A DNA stretch of 64,000 nt from Methyloprofundus sp. GTDB lineage: Bacteria > Pseudomonadota > Gammaproteobacteria > Methylococcales > Methylomonadaceae. The translations under genes and the position numbers were made by a program. The stretch is taken from contig AP023240.1 of assembly GCA_016592635.1 (NCBI GenBank), positions 4,133,630 to 4,197,629 of the forward strand. Direction: 5' to 3'. Positions 8,205 to 15,607 of this stretch are shown here, piece after piece (position 1 is the first letter of the stretch; each line of letters begins with the position of its first letter). The notes under the pieces are model-generated. The model had not been told where the DNA came from and searched no databases. It saw nothing but the letters and a program-made list of their open reading frames with translations.

Positions 8205-9869
8205 ATGTTTTGTTACCATTGCCAGGAAGCTAAAAAAAATATTGCCTGTGATACTGCAGGTATTTGTGGAAAAAAAGCGGATGTTTCCAGTCTACATGAT
8301 TTATTAACCTATGCGTTAAAAGGCTTGTGTTTTTATGCTGTTAAAGCACAAGAACAAGGTATCAGTGATATTAATATAGATAAGTTTACTGCCCGCGCTT
8401 TATATGCAATGGTGACTAATGTTAATTTTGATGCTGCAGTATTTGTGCAATTAATTACCGAAACAGTACAGCGCCGTGAATTTCTCCAGCGCTTGTTGGC
8501 TGAACAAGAGGTTGTTTTAGAGGGGGATTTGCCAGCAGAAGTACAATGGCATTATGAAAGTTTAGATAAAGCTGAGTTGGTAAAAAAAGGTGAAACCGTT
8601 GGTGTGATGGCTGCAGGTGAATTATCTGGTGAAGCTGCAGATATTCATGCGGCACAAGAAATGTTGATGTATGCTGCCAAAGGTTTGGGAGCATTATTAG
8701 AACATATTCAAGTCATGGGTGAGTTTCACAAAGATCTTTATGTTTTTATGCATCAAGCCGTTGCGTATACCTTGCACAAAGAAGTCAGTTTGGATGATTT
8801 GTTAGCCATGAACTTTAAATGTGGTGAACAAGGTTTATTGGCGATGCAAGTATTGGAGCATATCAATACCGAAAAATTTGGTCATCCAGAACCCACAACG
8901 GTGCATTTAGATACTTGGGATAAGCCAGGTATCATCGTCACAGGTCATGAATTCCAAGACCTGCATGACTTATTAGAGCAGAGTGCAGGTACAGGAGTAG
9001 ATATTTATACTCACGGTGAAATGATGGCAGCGCATAGTTACCCTGCTTTCAAAAAGTATTTTAATTTAGTCGCCAACTATGGTGGTGCCTGGCAAGACCA
9101 GAAAACCCAATTTGGTAAGTTTAATGGACCTGTTTTAGTCACCAGTAATAGTTTGCAGCAGCCCAAGAAAGGTTATATTGATAAAGCCTATACTTCAAGC
9201 ATGGTCGGCTGGCCGGATTTAATGCATATAGAGCCTCGACGCACACATGAACAAAAGAATTTTGCAGCCATCATTGCACAAGCGCAAAGCTGTGAGCCTC
9301 CAACGCCATTAACAGAGGGCAGTGTTACCTCTGGTTATGGTCGCCAAGCATTATGTGCTTTATCAACGGAGGTTGCCGCTGCCATTCAAGCAGGCACTAT
9401 TGCGCGAATTATTGTTATTGCAGGCTATGATGGTCGACATAAAGAACGTAAGTATTACACTGCATTAGTAGAAAACCTGCCGACAGACACCTTAATTCTA
9501 ACTTGTGGTGATACCAAATTTAGGTTTCATCAACAAAATTTAGGTGATATCAATGGTATACCACGGCTCTTGGATGTAGGGCAAACACACGATTTTTATG
9601 CCATCATGGCTTTCCTGAGTCACCTGCAAACAACGATGCAATTGCCCGATTTAGCGGCACTACCTGTTTCGTTTAATATTCCTTGGTATGAACAGCAAAC
9701 GATATTAATGATGCTGTCCTTATTTGCCCAAGGCATTAAAAATGTACGTATTGGCCCCACTTTACCGCCTTTTTTTAGTGCAGGTATTTTAGATAAACTC
9801 ACCGAAACATTGGCAGTAAAAGGGATTGATACCCCTGAAAATGATATTACAGCCATGCTAGAGGAATAA
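8205..9869 (+). CDS. hybrid-cluster protein (Hcp) homologue lacking the hybrid-cluster cysteines
   Basis: The 554-residue protein aligns along its length with Hcp, which reduces NO and hydroxylamine. The N-terminal cluster motif is C3-x2-C6-x8-C15-x5-C21, the class I (Desulfovibrio-type) [4Fe-4S] spacing. Of the hybrid cluster ligands, His248 (GHEFQDL), Glu272 (THGEMM) and Glu496 (WYEQ) remain. The four cysteine positions read Ser316 (TSNS for TTNC), Tyr408 (AGYDG for GGCDG, the persulfide Cys), Asp436 (LTCGDTKFRF for LTLACGKFRF) and Thr461 (VGQTHD for VGQCND). A stray Cys434 lies two residues from Asp436. Spacings match the Desulfovibrio numbering as I recall it (H244, E268, C312, C406, C434, C459, E494). 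Ordinary Hcp chemistry is therefore doubtful, so I give no gene symbol. Confidence 0.88.
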   Translation: MFCYHCQEAKKNIACDTAGICGKKADVSSLHDLLTYALKGLCFYAVKAQEQGISDINIDKFTARALYAMVTNVNFDAAVFVQLITETVQRREFLQRLLAEQEVVLEGDLPAEVQWHYESLDKAELVKKGETVGVMAAGELSGEAADIHAAQEMLMYAAKGLGALLEHIQVMGEFHKDLYVFMHQAVAYTLHKEVSLDDLLAMNFKCGEQGLLAMQVLEHINTEKFGHPEPTTVHLDTWDKPGIIVTGHEFQDLHDLLEQSAGTGVDIYTHGEMMAAHSYPAFKKYFNLVANYGGAWQDQKTQFGKFNGPVLVTSNSLQQPKKGYIDKAYTSSMVGWPDLMHIEPRRTHEQKNFAAIIAQAQSCEPPTPLTEGSVTSGYGRQALCALSTEVAAAIQAGTIARIIVIAGYDGRHKERKYYTALVENLPTDTLILTCGDTKFRFHQQNLGDINGIPRLLDVGQTHDFYAIMAFLSHLQTTMQLPDLAALPVSFNIPWYEQQTILMMLSLFAQGIKNVRIGPTLPPFFSAGILDKLTETLAVKGIDTPENDITAMLEE

Positions 9870-9889
9870 GTAACATTTGGATAACGCAT

Positions 9890-10381
9890 ATGATCGAAAT
9901 ATTTATCGAACGTTTACTTTATGCAAGTCGTTGGTTGCTTGCGCCTATGTACTTAGGCATGAGCATTACTTTGATGGCCTTGTCGGTAAAGTTTTTTCAA
10001 GAGTTATATCATTTTGTCCCGCATATATTAGAGGTTGATGAGTCGCAGTTAGTTTTAAAATTACTAACATTTATTGATCTAACGCTAGTTGGCAGCTTAA
10101 TCATCGTTATCATGTTTAGTGGCTATGACAATTTTGTGTCCACCTTGGATATTGATGATGATACCGAAAAATTAAATTGGCTAGGCACGCATGATTATGG
10201 TGCTTTAAAGATGAAAGTGGCGGCCTCTATTGTTGCCATTTCATCAATACACCTACTAAAAGTATTTATGAATATTGAACAGATGGCCAATGAAAAATTA
10301 CTTTGGTATGTCGTGATGCACCTGACGTTTGTACTTTCTGCCTTTTTGATGGGCTATTTAGAAAAAAGGGTACCGCATTGA
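9890..10381 (+). CDS. UPF0114/YqhA-family inner-membrane protein
   Basis: A 163-residue protein with the UPF0114 (TIGR00645) signature near the N-terminus (IERLLYASRWLLAPMYLGMS) and the FSGYDNFVS motif in the middle. Three to four membrane segments are predicted at about 13-35, 55-78, 105-123 and 136-155. The function of the family is unknown. It starts 20 bp after the Hcp-like gene and overlaps the glutaredoxin gene by 4 bp, so the three form one unit. This may hint at a redox-linked role, but that is inference only. Confidence 0.88.
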   Translation: MIEIFIERLLYASRWLLAPMYLGMSITLMALSVKFFQELYHFVPHILEVDESQLVLKLLTFIDLTLVGSLIIVIMFSGYDNFVSTLDIDDDTEKLNWLGTHDYGALKMKVAASIVAISSIHLLKVFMNIEQMANEKLLWYVVMHLTFVLSAFLMGYLEKRVPH

Positions 10382-10602
10382 GTCAATTGATGTTATTAGG
10401 GACTTCTGCTTGTCATTTATGTGAACAGGCTGAAGCTTTGCTAGATCAATTAGCTATTAACTATCAGAAAGTTGATATTGCCGAACAAGAACAATGGCAA
10501 GCGCGCTATGCCATTAAAATCCCTGTTTTACTTGATATGCAAACGCAGCAGGAACTTTGCTGGCCTTTTGCTGTTGAAGATATACAAAGCTTTATTGTAT
10601 AA
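10378..10602 (+). CDS. small glutaredoxin-like protein (DUF836 type), TTG start
   Basis: A 74-residue thioredoxin-fold protein of the short glutaredoxin-like family: LLGTSACHLCEQAEALL carries the CxxC pair (CHLC), followed by YQKVDIAEQ and the cis-Pro segment IKIPVLLD. I start it at TTG 10378, which overlaps the TGA of the preceding gene (TTGA) and has AAAGGG 7 nt upstream, a typical coupled arrangement. The ATG at 10390 is the alternative and would lose four residues. A hairpin terminator follows, so this is probably the last gene of the Hcp-like unit. Confidence 0.8.
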   Translation: MSQLMLLGTSACHLCEQAEALLDQLAINYQKVDIAEQEQWQARYAIKIPVLLDMQTQQELCWPFAVEDIQSFIV

Positions 10603-10616
10603 GTTCAGATATGGAT

Positions 10617-10650
10617 GGCATTTAGTTGCAACCAAATGCCAATCCTTTTT
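10617..10650 (+). terminator. rho-independent terminator after the Hcp-like operon
   Basis: A near-perfect palindrome at 10617-10640 (GGCATTTAGTTG / CAACCAAATGCC) is followed by a short T tract ending at 10650. It lies between the glutaredoxin gene and the convergent ilvE. The T run is on the plus strand only, so it mainly serves the plus-strand unit. Confidence 0.7.
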
Positions 10651-10661
10651 AAAAGTTTAAA

Positions 10662-11588
10662 TTATTTTATGTGTGCCAACCATTCAGTATGATCATTTTT
10701 ACGACCATGCACATAATCAAAATATAAAGCTTGGATTTTTTCGGTAATAGGCCCACGCTCACCTGAACCAATGAGACGATCATCGTATTCGCGTATGGGT
10801 GTTACTTCCGCCGCTGAACCAGTAAAAAATGCTTCATCAGCAACATACACTTCATCACGGGTAATACGCTTTTCCTTCACTTCCAAGCCTTGCTCTTTGG
10901 CAATGGTTAAAATGGTATCACGGGTGATACCTTCTAATGCAGAAGTAGTTTCTGGTGTATACAAAATGCCATTACGCACAATAAATAAATTCTCGCCGCT
11001 ACCTTCAGCAACAAAGCCTTCATGGTCCAATAATAACGCTTCATCATAGCCAGCACTTAAGGCTTCTTGTAATGCTAAGATAGAATTAATGTAGTTGCCG
11101 TTTGCTTTGGCTTTACACATAGTGCTGTTGACATGATTACGTGTATAAGAAGACGTTCTGATGCGAATGCCTTTTTCCATGCTTTCTGCACCGAGATAAG
11201 CACCCCATTCCCATGCCGCGACCATAACATGTACTTTAAGATTATCAGCCCGCAAGCCCATGCCTTCAGAACCATAAAAACACATGGAACGAATATAAGC
11301 ACTGTCTAGGTTATTATTTTTAATAGCACCAATATGTGCTTGGTTGATTTCTTCTTTTGAAAAAGGAATCTGCATATTTAAAATATGTGCTGAGCGAAAT
11401 AAGCGATCAGTATGATCTTGCAGTTTGAAAATCGCAGGGCCTTCCGAGGTATGATAAGCTCTTAAGCCTTCAAATACGCCAGCACCATAATGCAATGTAT
11501 GTGTTAGGACATGTACTTTAGCTTCGCGCCATTCTACCCACACTCCATCTAGCCAAATTTTTCCGTCTCTATCATCCATTGTCATCAT
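10662..11588 (-). CDS. ilvE: branched-chain amino acid aminotransferase IlvE
   Basis: IlvE performs the final transamination for valine, leucine and isoleucine with PLP and glutamate. The 308 residues match the normal length. Fold-type IV features are WLDGVWVEWREAKVHVLTHTLHYG at the N-terminus, FEGLRAY, the PLP lysine region CKAKANGNYINS near residue 160, EGSGENLFIV, EGITRDTIL and FFTGSAAEVTPI. The start is one of two adjacent ATG codons; a weak AGGT lies upstream. It is monocistronic as far as can be seen, convergent with the glutaredoxin gene. Confidence 0.96.
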   Translation of the reverse strand: MMTMDDRDGKIWLDGVWVEWREAKVHVLTHTLHYGAGVFEGLRAYHTSEGPAIFKLQDHTDRLFRSAHILNMQIPFSKEEINQAHIGAIKNNNLDSAYIRSMCFYGSEGMGLRADNLKVHVMVAAWEWGAYLGAESMEKGIRIRTSSYTRNHVNSTMCKAKANGNYINSILALQEALSAGYDEALLLDHEGFVAEGSGENLFIVRNGILYTPETTSALEGITRDTILTIAKEQGLEVKEKRITRDEVYVADEAFFTGSAAEVTPIREYDDRLIGSGERGPITEKIQALYFDYVHGRKNDHTEWLAHIK

Positions 11589-11788
11589 TTTTTGTTATAC
11601 CTGTTATTCAATAAAAATTATTTGTCACTATTATAGCTCTTTTAGCAGGGTATTATGTCAGCAATATCTAGCTAAATGAACGAATTATCATAAAAAATAT
11701 AAGGTGATAACATAATGATTTTTACCTGAAAAATATTATATAAGCTAAAATAGTATTTTCTAATATATAAACTTCCTAACAATTATTT

Positions 11789-12679
11789 ATGACTAACCCC
11801 AAAATTTCTTTAAGCGAATTGGATACGCCTTTAAAGGTTTTGTTTACCGGCTATTTAACTACGGTAGCCATAGGCTATTTGTTTGCCTTGATCCAGATTT
11901 TATTCACCCATGGAATGGCAGATGGCAAATTTGGCCTATCTTTAGATGATATTGTTTACAGCTACTATGGTAACCGCTCAGGAACCGTTTTAGAGACTAA
12001 GCTAAATGGCTCTATGAAAAATAAGGCGACTGAGCAAGAGCGTTTTGCCATTATACAATGGGTGCGTGATGGTGCAGATGAAAAGGATTATACCAACCAG
12101 AAAATAGATCGCATTATCGAAAATAAATGTGAAATGTGTCATAACGAAGGCGCATCAGGGATTCCTGATTTTTCTGAATTTGAAAATATACAAGAATTAA
12201 CCAAGGAAGATGAGGGGGCGACCTTCTCTTCATTAACCCGTGTTTCGCATATCCATTTATTTGGGATCAGTTTTATTTTTATGTTTGTCGGGATTATTTT
12301 TAGTTTCTCAACCACGGCTTCTAGCAAATATAAAAGCATTGCTATCGGTATGCCGTATTTGTTTCTCATTGTGGATATTTTATCGTGGTGGTTGACCAAA
12401 TTATCACCGATGTTTGCTTCATTAATAATGGTTGCTGGTGCTGGTATGGGGGCATCATTTGCCTTTATGTGGATCGTTTCTATGAAGGAAATGTGGTTTA
12501 TCAATAACCCGTGGTTTTGTGACCCTGACTCACGTTGTCAACGTTCATTAAAAGTGATGGTAGGACTTTGGTTTAAATCAGTTGCTTTTATCGGAGCTTC
12601 AATTAGACGAGATGTTATTCCCAAGGTTTTTACATTATTAAAAGATGGTTTTAACTGGCTATATAATAAAATGAAATAA
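11789..12679 (+). CDS. membrane protein with one c-type heme-binding site, unknown function
   Basis: A 296-residue protein with membrane segments at about 15-38, 151-172, 180-202 and 206-230. Between the first and second lies a hydrophilic region carrying one CxxCH heme-attachment motif (C114-EM-C117-H118) with a following NEGASGIPDF loop, as in small cytochromes; if the first segment exits to the periplasm, the heme would sit there. His residues at SHIHLFG, at the start of the second membrane segment, could be further ligands. I do not recognise a named family. It sits upstream of a palindromic repeat and sirB2. An electron-carrier role at the membrane is plausible but unproven. Confidence 0.75.
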   Translation: MTNPKISLSELDTPLKVLFTGYLTTVAIGYLFALIQILFTHGMADGKFGLSLDDIVYSYYGNRSGTVLETKLNGSMKNKATEQERFAIIQWVRDGADEKDYTNQKIDRIIENKCEMCHNEGASGIPDFSEFENIQELTKEDEGATFSSLTRVSHIHLFGISFIFMFVGIIFSFSTTASSKYKSIAIGMPYLFLIVDILSWWLTKLSPMFASLIMVAGAGMGASFAFMWIVSMKEMWFINNPWFCDPDSRCQRSLKVMVGLWFKSVAFIGASIRRDVIPKVFTLLKDGFNWLYNKMK

Positions 12680-12695
12680 TTACGATTATTAATAT

Positions 12696-12750
12696 TGTAG
12701 GAAGGGCTTTTAGCCGCGACCCATTACATTCGCGACAAAGCCCTCCTATA
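12696..12750. repeat. REP-like palindrome
   Basis: An imperfect inverted repeat: GTAGGAAGGGCTTTTAGCCGCGA on the left and TCGCGACAAAGCCCTCCTATA on the right, around a short AT loop. It fills the gap between the heme membrane protein and sirB2. It resembles dispersed REP-type palindromes, with a GTAGGA edge, a GGGCTTT core and a GCGAC tip. No T tract follows, so it is not a typical terminator. Confidence 0.6.
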
Positions 12751-12775
12751 CCTAATTTAAACAACAGAAAATATT

Positions 12776-13132
12776 ATGATTAAACATATACACCTACTTT
12801 TTATCGTCCTGACCATTAGCAGCTTTATTATTCGTATTTTCTTGGCAGAATTTAAACCCGAGATTTTAGGAGCCAAAGTACTAAAAATTGCACCTCATGT
12901 TATTGATACCATTTTACTGCTCAGCGGTATTGCTTTGGTATTTCAAGGTAACTGGATGGCAGGCGAATACGGTTGGATTCTTAGCAAATTTATCATGTTG
13001 CTTGTTTATGTTGGCCTAGGCGTGATGGCAATGCGTAGTTCTGGTATAAAACGCTGGGTTGCATTTTTTGGTGCTTTAGCGGTTTTTGGTTATATTTTAA
13101 GCGTTGCTATTAGCAAACATGGCTTTATCTAA
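12776..13132 (+). CDS. SirB2-family membrane protein
   Basis: A 118-residue hydrophobic protein matching the SirB2 family: IKHIHLLFIVLTISSFIIRI at the start, the KIAPHVIDTILLLSG helix, then WILSKFIMLLVYVGLG and a C-terminal helix ending VAISKHGF. Four membrane helices are predicted. Despite the family name (invasion gene regulator in Salmonella) the biochemical role is unknown; conserved His residues have led to suggestions of heme or quinone association. It overlaps the next gene by 14 bp. Confidence 0.85.
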   Translation: MIKHIHLLFIVLTISSFIIRIFLAEFKPEILGAKVLKIAPHVIDTILLLSGIALVFQGNWMAGEYGWILSKFIMLLVYVGLGVMAMRSSGIKRWVAFFGALAVFGYILSVAISKHGFI

Positions 13133-13955
13133 AGTAGTAACACCGTTAGGGCAGGTCTACTTATTTGCTGCATTTCCAGCAGAGGCTAAGCCTTTAATTA
13201 GCCATTTTAAATTGAAAAAAGAGCTCTCGGTGACTGCTTTTACTATTTACCGCAATCCCGAGATCACTTTAACGGTAACCGGGTTGGGTAAGGCTGCGAT
13301 GGCTGCTGGTCTTGCTTATACCTTGGCTCTATTTCCAGCGGCTACAGTGCCTATATTGTTAAATGTTGGTATTGTAGGGCATCAAGATCAGCCACTTGGC
13401 AGTATTTTTTGTGCTGAAAAAATTATAGATCAAGATAGTCAGCGTGTTTACTACCCACAATTAGTTGCAACTCCACCGTGCCCTAGCCAAACGCTCACGA
13501 CAGTGAGCTCACCGGAACTTGCATATGCGGGTACTTCTCTCTATGAAATGGAAGCCTCTGCTTTTTATGAAACTGCCATTCGTTTTAGCTCTAGTGAATT
13601 AATTCAATGCATTAAAGTGGTTTCTGATAATCAAGCTAACCCAGTAGCGCAAATTAAGCCAGCACAAGTCAGTGAGTTAATAATGATGGCTATTCCTGTT
13701 ATTAAAGATTATATAAACTTACTCAGCCAGTTAGCCTTACTCAGCCAAAATTTTAAAGTCCCTTTTTATACAGAAATTATTACGCAAGCACATTTTACTA
13801 ATCAGCAAAAGCTGCAATTAAAAATGTTATTGAGCAAAAGAGCGGTGTTAATGACTCATAAATTGGATCTAACAGAACTGATGCAGAACTCTGCAAAAGT
13901 GATTGTAGAGGGGCTACAACAAGATATTAGTCAGCATAAATTTGGTGGGTTTTGA
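13119..13955 (+). CDS. nucleoside phosphorylase-like protein (MTAN/PNP superfamily)
   Basis: A 278-residue protein whose first 200 residues follow the PNP/MTAN fold: LFAAFPAEAKPLI at the N-terminus, VTGLGKAAMAAGLAY, LLNVGIVGHQDQPLGSIF (phosphate/ribose region) and SLYEMEASAFYETA, which contains the conserved MEAS/MEA ribose-contact motif. IKVVSDNQAN supplies the usual catalytic D/N. The last 80 residues are extra and helical. Substrate unknown. I chose ATG 13119, inside the sirB2 end; a TTG at 13104 is also open. Confidence 0.75.
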   Translation: MALSKVVTPLGQVYLFAAFPAEAKPLISHFKLKKELSVTAFTIYRNPEITLTVTGLGKAAMAAGLAYTLALFPAATVPILLNVGIVGHQDQPLGSIFCAEKIIDQDSQRVYYPQLVATPPCPSQTLTTVSSPELAYAGTSLYEMEASAFYETAIRFSSSELIQCIKVVSDNQANPVAQIKPAQVSELIMMAIPVIKDYINLLSQLALLSQNFKVPFYTEIITQAHFTNQQKLQLKMLLSKRAVLMTHKLDLTELMQNSAKVIVEGLQQDISQHKFGGF

Positions 13956-13982
13956 GATGACTAACTTAATGCGAGGAATAGA

Positions 13983-14201
13983 TTATCCTGTCTTGTCGGC
14001 ACCAAAGTTATTGACAGTCGTTTTGATGTCCTCTTCTAAAACTTGTAGTTTGCGACAAAATTCATTCAGGTTGGCTACCTGCGTAAAATCACCACTTAAA
14101 TTAGCCTCGGCTCCTGCTATTTTTAAGTCATCAGTGGCATTATGCAAAGTTGTAAATAATATGCTAAATTGGGTGGTAACAGCTTCTGGTAATTTGTTCA
14201 T
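13983..14201 (-). CDS. small hypothetical protein, helical
   Basis: A 72-residue acidic protein, mostly helical by composition (AVTTQFSILFTTLHNATDDL, NLNEFCRKLQVLEEDIKTTV), with no signal or membrane segment. It is convergent with the phosphorylase-like gene. The support is a good ribosome-binding site on the minus strand: TTGGAG 7 nt before the ATG at 14199-14201. I do not recognise the family. Confidence 0.55.
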   Translation of the reverse strand: MNKLPEAVTTQFSILFTTLHNATDDLKIAGAEANLSGDFTQVANLNEFCRKLQVLEEDIKTTVNNFGADKTG

Positions 14202-14585
14202 GGTGATGCTCCAAGTTCAAGTTTTATTGTTTTTTCAACTTGGTGCTTAGTATCAACTAAAAGTGATTTAATGTAATGGGAGAGCTGTGGGAGTATATTG
14301 ATTTTATAACGCTGCAGAAAACAGTAGAATGGGGTTATCGCTGCAACATGGGTTGCCATTTCTTGAGTTTGACCACTACAAGCCTGTCACTTTAAGTAAC
14401 CAGGTTGTGATTTTTTTATTGTTTACTAGTATTGGCGAGGATTGAATACAAAAAGGGAGCGCATCAAGGGTTTGCATAGCTTTGAGTACCTTGTATAATC
14501 AGGCATATCAAGTGTAAGCTCAGTTCATCTATTATCAAGTTGTAGTTCGATATAAGCTAAAGGGAAGTATACAGGTTTACTAATA
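14202..14585 (+). promoter_or_regulatory. intergenic region with a predicted sigma70 promoter for the GH57 operon
   Basis: No gene is visible in these 384 bases. The best signal is TTGCAT (14472-14477), a 16-bp spacer and TATAAT (14494-14499), which would start transcription near 14506 and leave an 80-nt leader. A 7-bp inverted repeat (CCAAGTT at 14211, AACTTGG at 14237-14243) lies just upstream of the minus-strand small gene. Nothing else stands out. Confidence 0.5.
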
Positions 14586-15605
14586 ATGACGCTTTTGCAA
14601 TCCAGACATAACCCCCAGTATCAACTGTCGCAACAAGACTTGCTCGCTATAGGTGAGGAAATCTCGCAAACATATGCCCCGCAAGCGACTGAGCACCAAC
14701 CAACAAAATTATTACAGTCAAAATATAATCCTCAATGTAACTTGCAACAGCAAGATTTACTGGATATTAGTGCTGAAATTACCCAAAACTATGCACCACA
14801 TATTCTGCCAAATGAACCAGAACTGGTTTTGATGCCGGTTGACCCTATTAATCTTTATGCTTATTGGAACCTAAATACAGAGGTAGTTGACAAACAATTG
14901 CTATTGAGAGTGTATTCTTTACCTGAGTGTAGTGACCATCCTAGTAATACTAAGTTAAGGTTTGATGTTAATGTGGAAGGTTTACAAAACCAACAAAAAA
15001 TACATTTACCGATTGCTGCGATGGCCTATTCAGCAGTGATTGGCGAGCTGAATACTGATGGTAGCTTGCGGGTCTTGGCGAAGGCTGAAACCATTCATGT
15101 GCCACGAGTATGCCCAGCTACTGAGAGTGTTAGTCATATTGATGAGAAAATTGTACAAATAGTAACTAATGCAATGGAGGCCAAGATTGTCGATGTGCCG
15201 CAAGAAGGTATGTTGGCTAAGCATGAGCAGGTAGGAGAGAATATAGGCCAAACGGTACCGCTATTTGTTAATGAGTTTATACCTAAAGTGCAGATAGAGT
15301 CTGATATTATCCACGTTATACGCGAAAATTCGGAGGCAGAACATAGTGATTTTGATCGTAACGAGGAGCCTTTTCATATGACAACAGATACCAATGAGCT
15401 TGCTGGTAGTCTACATGCAGAAGCTGAACCTCCTGCCGTATTAATTATGAAAAATTTTAACGATTATGGTTATGATTTAATGGTTTATGAATATGATGGT
15501 ATTGCACCCTTTGCGATGGATGGAGCACAACAAAGCTGCAATATTAAAAGTAGTCATAATGTAAAGGCTATTGCTCAAAATGTATCCGGTTTGGGGTTTA
15601 ATTAA
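14586..15605 (+). CDS. DUF4912 protein with duplicated N-terminal motif
   Basis: A 339-residue protein. Residues 2-32 and 41-71 are a tandem duplication (LLQSRHNPQYQL / LLQSKYNPQCNL, then QQDLL, E-I-Q-YAP). Residues 79-170 look like DUF4912: ELVLMPVDPINLYAYWNLN, a conserved stretch seen in proteins next to carbohydrate-active enzymes. The C-terminal half is acidic and low in recognisable motifs. It is the first gene of a four-gene run and ends 2 bp before the GH57 gene, the usual DUF4912 context. I infer a partner role in alpha-glucan metabolism. Confidence 0.75.
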   Translation: MTLLQSRHNPQYQLSQQDLLAIGEEISQTYAPQATEHQPTKLLQSKYNPQCNLQQQDLLDISAEITQNYAPHILPNEPELVLMPVDPINLYAYWNLNTEVVDKQLLLRVYSLPECSDHPSNTKLRFDVNVEGLQNQQKIHLPIAAMAYSAVIGELNTDGSLRVLAKAETIHVPRVCPATESVSHIDEKIVQIVTNAMEAKIVDVPQEGMLAKHEQVGENIGQTVPLFVNEFIPKVQIESDIIHVIRENSEAEHSDFDRNEEPFHMTTDTNELAGSLHAEAEPPAVLIMKNFNDYGYDLMVYEYDGIAPFAMDGAQQSCNIKSSHNVKAIAQNVSGLGFN

Positions 15606-15607
15606 TA

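Noticed and set aside
8455..8694. Minus-strand His/Leu-rich frame
   Set aside because: Shadow of the Hcp-like gene.
14211..14243. 7-bp inverted repeat as a terminator
   Set aside because: The loop is too long and it lies at the start, not the end, of the minus-strand gene.
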